Position numbers and translations under genes: made by a program
Assembly (NCBI RefSeq): GCF_023100905.1
Contig: NZ_CP064686.1
Location: 3,038,001 to 3,102,000, forward strand
Source of the DNA: Bradyrhizobium sp. 4
Lineage (GTDB): Bacteria; Pseudomonadota; Alphaproteobacteria; Rhizobiales; Xanthobacteraceae
DNA length: 64,000 bases
Direction: 5' to 3'
In this document: one piece after another, positions 61,198 through 64,000 of the stretch
Numbering within the stretch: the stretch's first letter is position 1
How the letters are laid out: each line of letters opens with the position of its first letter
The notes under the pieces: generated by a model
Told to the model about the DNA's origin: nothing
Databases searched by the model: none
What the model saw: only the letters and a program-made list of their open reading frames with translations

Positions 61198-62109
61198 CTA
61201 AGCAGCGGTCAAGAGGAAAGCTACCTGATCTCCCTGTTGCTCGAGATTTAACTTCTCCGCTCGTTTGGCAAACCTTCTCAACTCGTGCCGGCTAAATAAA
61301 TCGTCTGGACCGGATGTGAGCGGCTTGGACTTTCTGTACATTTCGCTGCCCCAGAACTGAAACGCAGTAGAATCGTCAATCGATTGCTTAACAGACAGGC
61401 TGCAGCGCTTGGCTAATGCGTTCATTCCCTTGCGAGAGGGGATTACAATGTGGCGCGGTGCATCCAGTTGGACCCAATTCGGGCCGTATTCCATCCATGC
61501 ATGCGAGGACGACGTTGGGATGCGAACTAGGATGCGGCCCCCGGGCGCAAGTAGCTTTCTTGCATTGCCAAGACTTTGGTCCGGATCAGGGACATGTTCT
61601 AACGAGTGATTGAACATGATGAAATCAAACTCGCCGGACATGCCTTGAAGTTCCGATTTGTGAATGGTCACGGCGCCTGATGCTGGTTTGGAAATATAAG
61701 GGTCTACTCCGGTAAGATTCTTGAATCCTGCCGCAGACATTCTGTGAAGGAGCCTCGCAGAGCCGCAGCCAACGTCCAGTACCCGAGAGCCAGGATCAAT
61801 TCCGAAATCTCCGATGACCCCTACGATGGGATCGTACCTCACAAAGGACGCCACGGCTCCCAATACGCTTTTCATGCCAAATGCATGCGCATCCCTGATT
61901 GCGGCAAGCCGCGAATTTCGCGGAGGCGTGGTGAACGAATAATAGCCACTGGGGTAAAAACGACCCTCGTCTGCAATTTCCGACAGGCGCTGAATCGTTC
62001 CACAATCAATACATTCCTGGTATTCAAACCGCTCTCTTGTGCCAAACATCATCTCAACAAAGATGTGACGGGAATGTTCGCCGTCTGACAAGCAAGCTTT
62101 ACAAATCAT
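61198..62109 (-). CDS. Class I SAM-dependent methyltransferase with N-terminal zinc ribbon
   Basis: A 303-residue protein. An N-terminal zinc-binding pattern (ICKACL, then ECIDCGTIQRL) precedes the SAM-binding motif I SRVLDVGCGSARLLHRM and a motif at FDFIMFNHSLEHVPDPDQSL typical of the methyltransf_23/11 group. Such enzymes with a zinc ribbon are common in surface-polysaccharide and deoxysugar loci, where they methylate a sugar. The ATG at 62109 (starting MICKACL) is chosen because the first cysteines follow it directly. The substrate is unknown. Confidence 0.83.
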   Translation of the reverse strand: MICKACLSDGEHSRHIFVEMMFGTRERFEYQECIDCGTIQRLSEIADEGRFYPSGYYSFTTPPRNSRLAAIRDAHAFGMKSVLGAVASFVRYDPIVGVIGDFGIDPGSRVLDVGCGSARLLHRMSAAGFKNLTGVDPYISKPASGAVTIHKSELQGMSGEFDFIMFNHSLEHVPDPDQSLGNARKLLAPGGRILVRIPTSSSHAWMEYGPNWVQLDAPRHIVIPSRKGMNALAKRCSLSVKQSIDDSTAFQFWGSEMYRKSKPLTSGPDDLFSRHELRRFAKRAEKLNLEQQGDQVAFLLTAA

Positions 62110-62254
62110 CTCAAGTACCCAGCCATAGCAGAGGATCGTATCCGGCTTAGCCAGCAACGGTGAAGCCGGAACGGGTGTTGTGATTGTCGCTATAAGAGTC
62201 GCAACGAAATTGACGAGTTCGCCGGGTTCGTCGACAAAACCCGCCAGTCGCTTT

Positions 62255-63007
62255 CTATTTTAGGAAGATGAATTTGACTCTGTCCGCGAGGCGAGTAAGC
62301 GGGCTGCTTTCGCTGCGCGCTTTCGGTTTTTCCATGCCCGGCGAGCCATCTGAAGCCTTCTCGACAAGGGTCAGGCAGTCCAAATTCCGGGCTTCGTCCC
62401 AATCCATGGTAACTTGCTCGAGCACACGCAAACCAGATCGACTCGCAGCGTGGGCAAACAGATTTTTACTCATAAAATTGCGCCAATGGGGATTGTTTCT
62501 GTAATCCGAGCCTGGGTATTTGTCTAAGTTTGAATGATGGAACAATGCGCGGCCGCCGGGTCGCAGGACACGACAAGCATCCTGTAGGTATGAAAAAACC
62601 GCGTCATATTCAAAATGCACCATCGCATCAAAACAGAATATTGCGGAGACGGATCCATCCTCGACGGGATAGAAATCGTAGCCACTATTGGTGTGCGCGC
62701 TTACTTCAGGAACATCCGAGAATCTTTCCTTGCAATGTCGCACATTCTCCTCAACGACATCCATCAGGACTAGCGATCGAAGCGTGGTTTGGTCTCGCTG
62801 CGTGCTCAACAAACGAGCGGAATGCCGACCGTGCCCGCACGCTAGTTCAACGGTTGATGTGGTATCCAATCTCTCGAACAAGCGTCGGAATGGCGTGCCC
62901 GGCTTCCAAAACGGGTCGGTCCAGGCATCCGATTCCGCTTTATCGTAATAATTTGTGATCTTCCAATCGCGCGCGATCTCTAAAGTTCGTGGGGAAACGG
63001 TGGCCAT
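62255..63007 (-). CDS. Class I SAM-dependent methyltransferase
   Basis: A 250-residue methyltransferase with motif I TVELACGHGRHSARLL, a post-motif acid region (SLVLMDVVEENVRHCKERFS) and the FDAMVHFEYDAVFSYLQDAC and RVLRPGGRALFHHSNL segments. The ATG at 63007 has tggag 8 bases before it; an upstream ATG at 63070 is less likely. It lies 145 bases upstream of the zinc-ribbon methyltransferase on the same strand, so the two may be co-transcribed and modify the same glycan. Confidence 0.83.
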   Translation of the reverse strand: MATVSPRTLEIARDWKITNYYDKAESDAWTDPFWKPGTPFRRLFERLDTTSTVELACGHGRHSARLLSTQRDQTTLRSLVLMDVVEENVRHCKERFSDVPEVSAHTNSGYDFYPVEDGSVSAIFCFDAMVHFEYDAVFSYLQDACRVLRPGGRALFHHSNLDKYPGSDYRNNPHWRNFMSKNLFAHAASRSGLRVLEQVTMDWDEARNLDCLTLVEKASDGSPGMEKPKARSESSPLTRLADRVKFIFLK

Positions 63008-63609
63008 CACGTCATCTCCATATTTAATCGCATGCGGTAGCTTATTATTCCAGTGACCTAGATATAGCACAAATTAATATGGATATTAACCCCCTGTCGA
63101 AGCTCGGTGCGGCGCATTTTGTGGCGACCGGGCGGCAGATTTCAGCGGAACTTAACGCGAGCAGGCCAATGTTTTGGAGGTGACGGCACGGATGAGAGGA
63201 GGGGCGGGCGGCGAGGTTATCGGGTCGGCGTCTCGCCATGCGACGCAATCGCGCTCTGGGATTAATTAGAACGTGCGGCTTAAGCCTATTTTCTTTGGTC
63301 AAGTAATGTGATTTAATTGCGGTCAATCAGAATATTGCCGTTGTTTTAAATAATCGTCGGGGCGTGCATGCGAGGTTATCAGTCTTGGAACTAGAGCTCG
63401 GTGCCGCCCGATCAGGCCAAGGGCCAATCGCGCGCGCCGTCGGGATCGCGCAATTTGTCTTGAGGCAGGGGAGGTCGCCGCCTTTCAAACCTGCTTTGTG
63501 GCCTGCTGCAATGTCAATCATTTGTCTCGCGGTCAATAGCCGGACCTCTCGCTAGACATGCTTGCGTGTCGAAGCCAAGGCTCCGGCCTCGACTGACCAG
63601 GAGTTTTTC
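63008..63609. other. AT-rich divergent intergenic region
   Basis: Between the minus-strand methyltransferase and the plus-strand glycosyltransferase. A/T-rich tracts lie at 63015-63085 and 63255-63355, likely promoter regions for both directions. No gene is supported inside; short frames at 63327-63555 lack ribosome sites. Confidence 0.45.
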
Positions 63610-64000
63610 ATGACGTCCCAAGCACATCGGCCCAATGCTGAAGGGGCGGCTGATGGTCCCCTCGTCACGGTCGTGATGTGCGTCTACAACGCAGGGGAAT
63701 TTTTGCGGCCTTCGTTGTTCAGCATAATTGATCAGACGTATAGAAATTTGGATATCCTCATTATCGACGACGGCAGCACGGACGGTTGCTTCAACTCGGT
63801 TCAAGATTTGCTGGCAGACGGGCGTATTCGCGTGATCCATCAAGCTAACGCAGGCAAGCCTGTGGCGATCAATCGAGCGCTCGATCAGATCCGCGGCGAG
63901 TACTACGCAATTCAAGACGCGGATGACATCAGCTATCCAACGAGAATTGAAAGACAGGTTCGTGCGCTGCTCACCAGGCCGCATTTGGCTGCCGTATTCT
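63610..64000 (+). CDS. Glycosyltransferase family 2, 5' part (continues past window)
   Basis: An open frame of 130 codons to the window end, starting MTSQAHRPNAEGAADGPLVT with an aggag site 7 bases before the ATG. Family 2 motifs are clear: TVVMCVYNAGEFLRPSLFSI, ILIIDDGSTDG (D53, D54) and the QDADDISYPTRIERQ segment that carries the metal-binding aspartates. It would act on a surface glycan like the other transferases in the window. The rest of the gene lies outside. Confidence 0.88.
   Translation, partial: MTSQAHRPNAEGAADGPLVTVVMCVYNAGEFLRPSLFSIIDQTYRNLDILIIDDGSTDGCFNSVQDLLADGRIRVIHQANAGKPVAINRALDQIRGEYYAIQDADDISYPTRIERQVRALLTRPHLAAVF

Overview
The window is about 60% GC DNA from an alphaproteobacterium. 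The small-gene families, the paralogous H-NS-type proteins, the PilZ and DUF2939 proteins and the exopolysaccharide (EPS) gene types all fit Bradyrhizobium or a close relative. This is inferred from gene content; there is no rRNA, tRNA or housekeeping marker in the window.

Region 1 (1-22 kb) is loosely packed accessory DNA. It opens with the right part of an IS3-family element that cut a DUF2939 gene. Many short genes follow, several without known function: a collagen-like lipoprotein, a PhyH-type oxygenase, a PilZ protein, a PepSY-like protein, a translationally coupled Nudix / low-molecular-weight phosphatase pair, a DUF7662 protein and a secreted conserved protein. There are also broken genes (a cupin and a tyrosine recombinase). 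At 15.2-19.1 kb a minus-strand operon encodes four exported proteins: a coiled-coil/repeat protein, a TAXI-type binding protein, a VasI-like protein and a DsrE-like protein.

Region 2 (22-26.5 kb) holds a PqqD-HprK fusion, a coupled nucleotidyltransferase and a short upstream ORF, followed by two H-NS-type genes on opposite strands around an AT-rich gap. I read this as the left border of the polysaccharide locus.

Region 3 (26.5-60 kb) is the polysaccharide locus. On the minus strand lie the Wzc-type co-polymerase/tyrosine kinase, a Wzy-like membrane protein and the initiating glycosylphosphotransferase. Diverging from them are rmlC-rmlB-rmlD-rmlA for dTDP-L-rhamnose. Next come a ~2,420-residue secreted protein (dimethylformamidase-beta-like domain, five DUF4082 domains, cadherin/VCBS-like repeats), a 107-residue protein of unknown role, and a type I secretion ABC transporter with its membrane fusion protein. 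The right half carries a PssE-like protein, a Gfo/Idh/MocA dehydrogenase, a Wzx flippase, a hexapeptide acetyltransferase, two DegT/DnrJ/EryC1 aminotransferases, a UDP-sugar epimerase-type SDR, a PssD-like protein and three glycosyltransferases. Together these could make, polymerise and begin to export a rhamnose- and acylamino-sugar-containing polymer. No Wza-type outer-membrane exporter and no TolC is present here.

Region 4 (60-64 kb) starts with a decayed IS5-family copy inserted exactly at the stop codon of the last glycosyltransferase. Two class I methyltransferases on the minus strand and the start of another family 2 glycosyltransferase follow. The intergenic gaps of regions 2-4 repeatedly contain 50-80 bp tracts of almost pure A/T, which together with the H-NS-type genes suggests silencer-type control.
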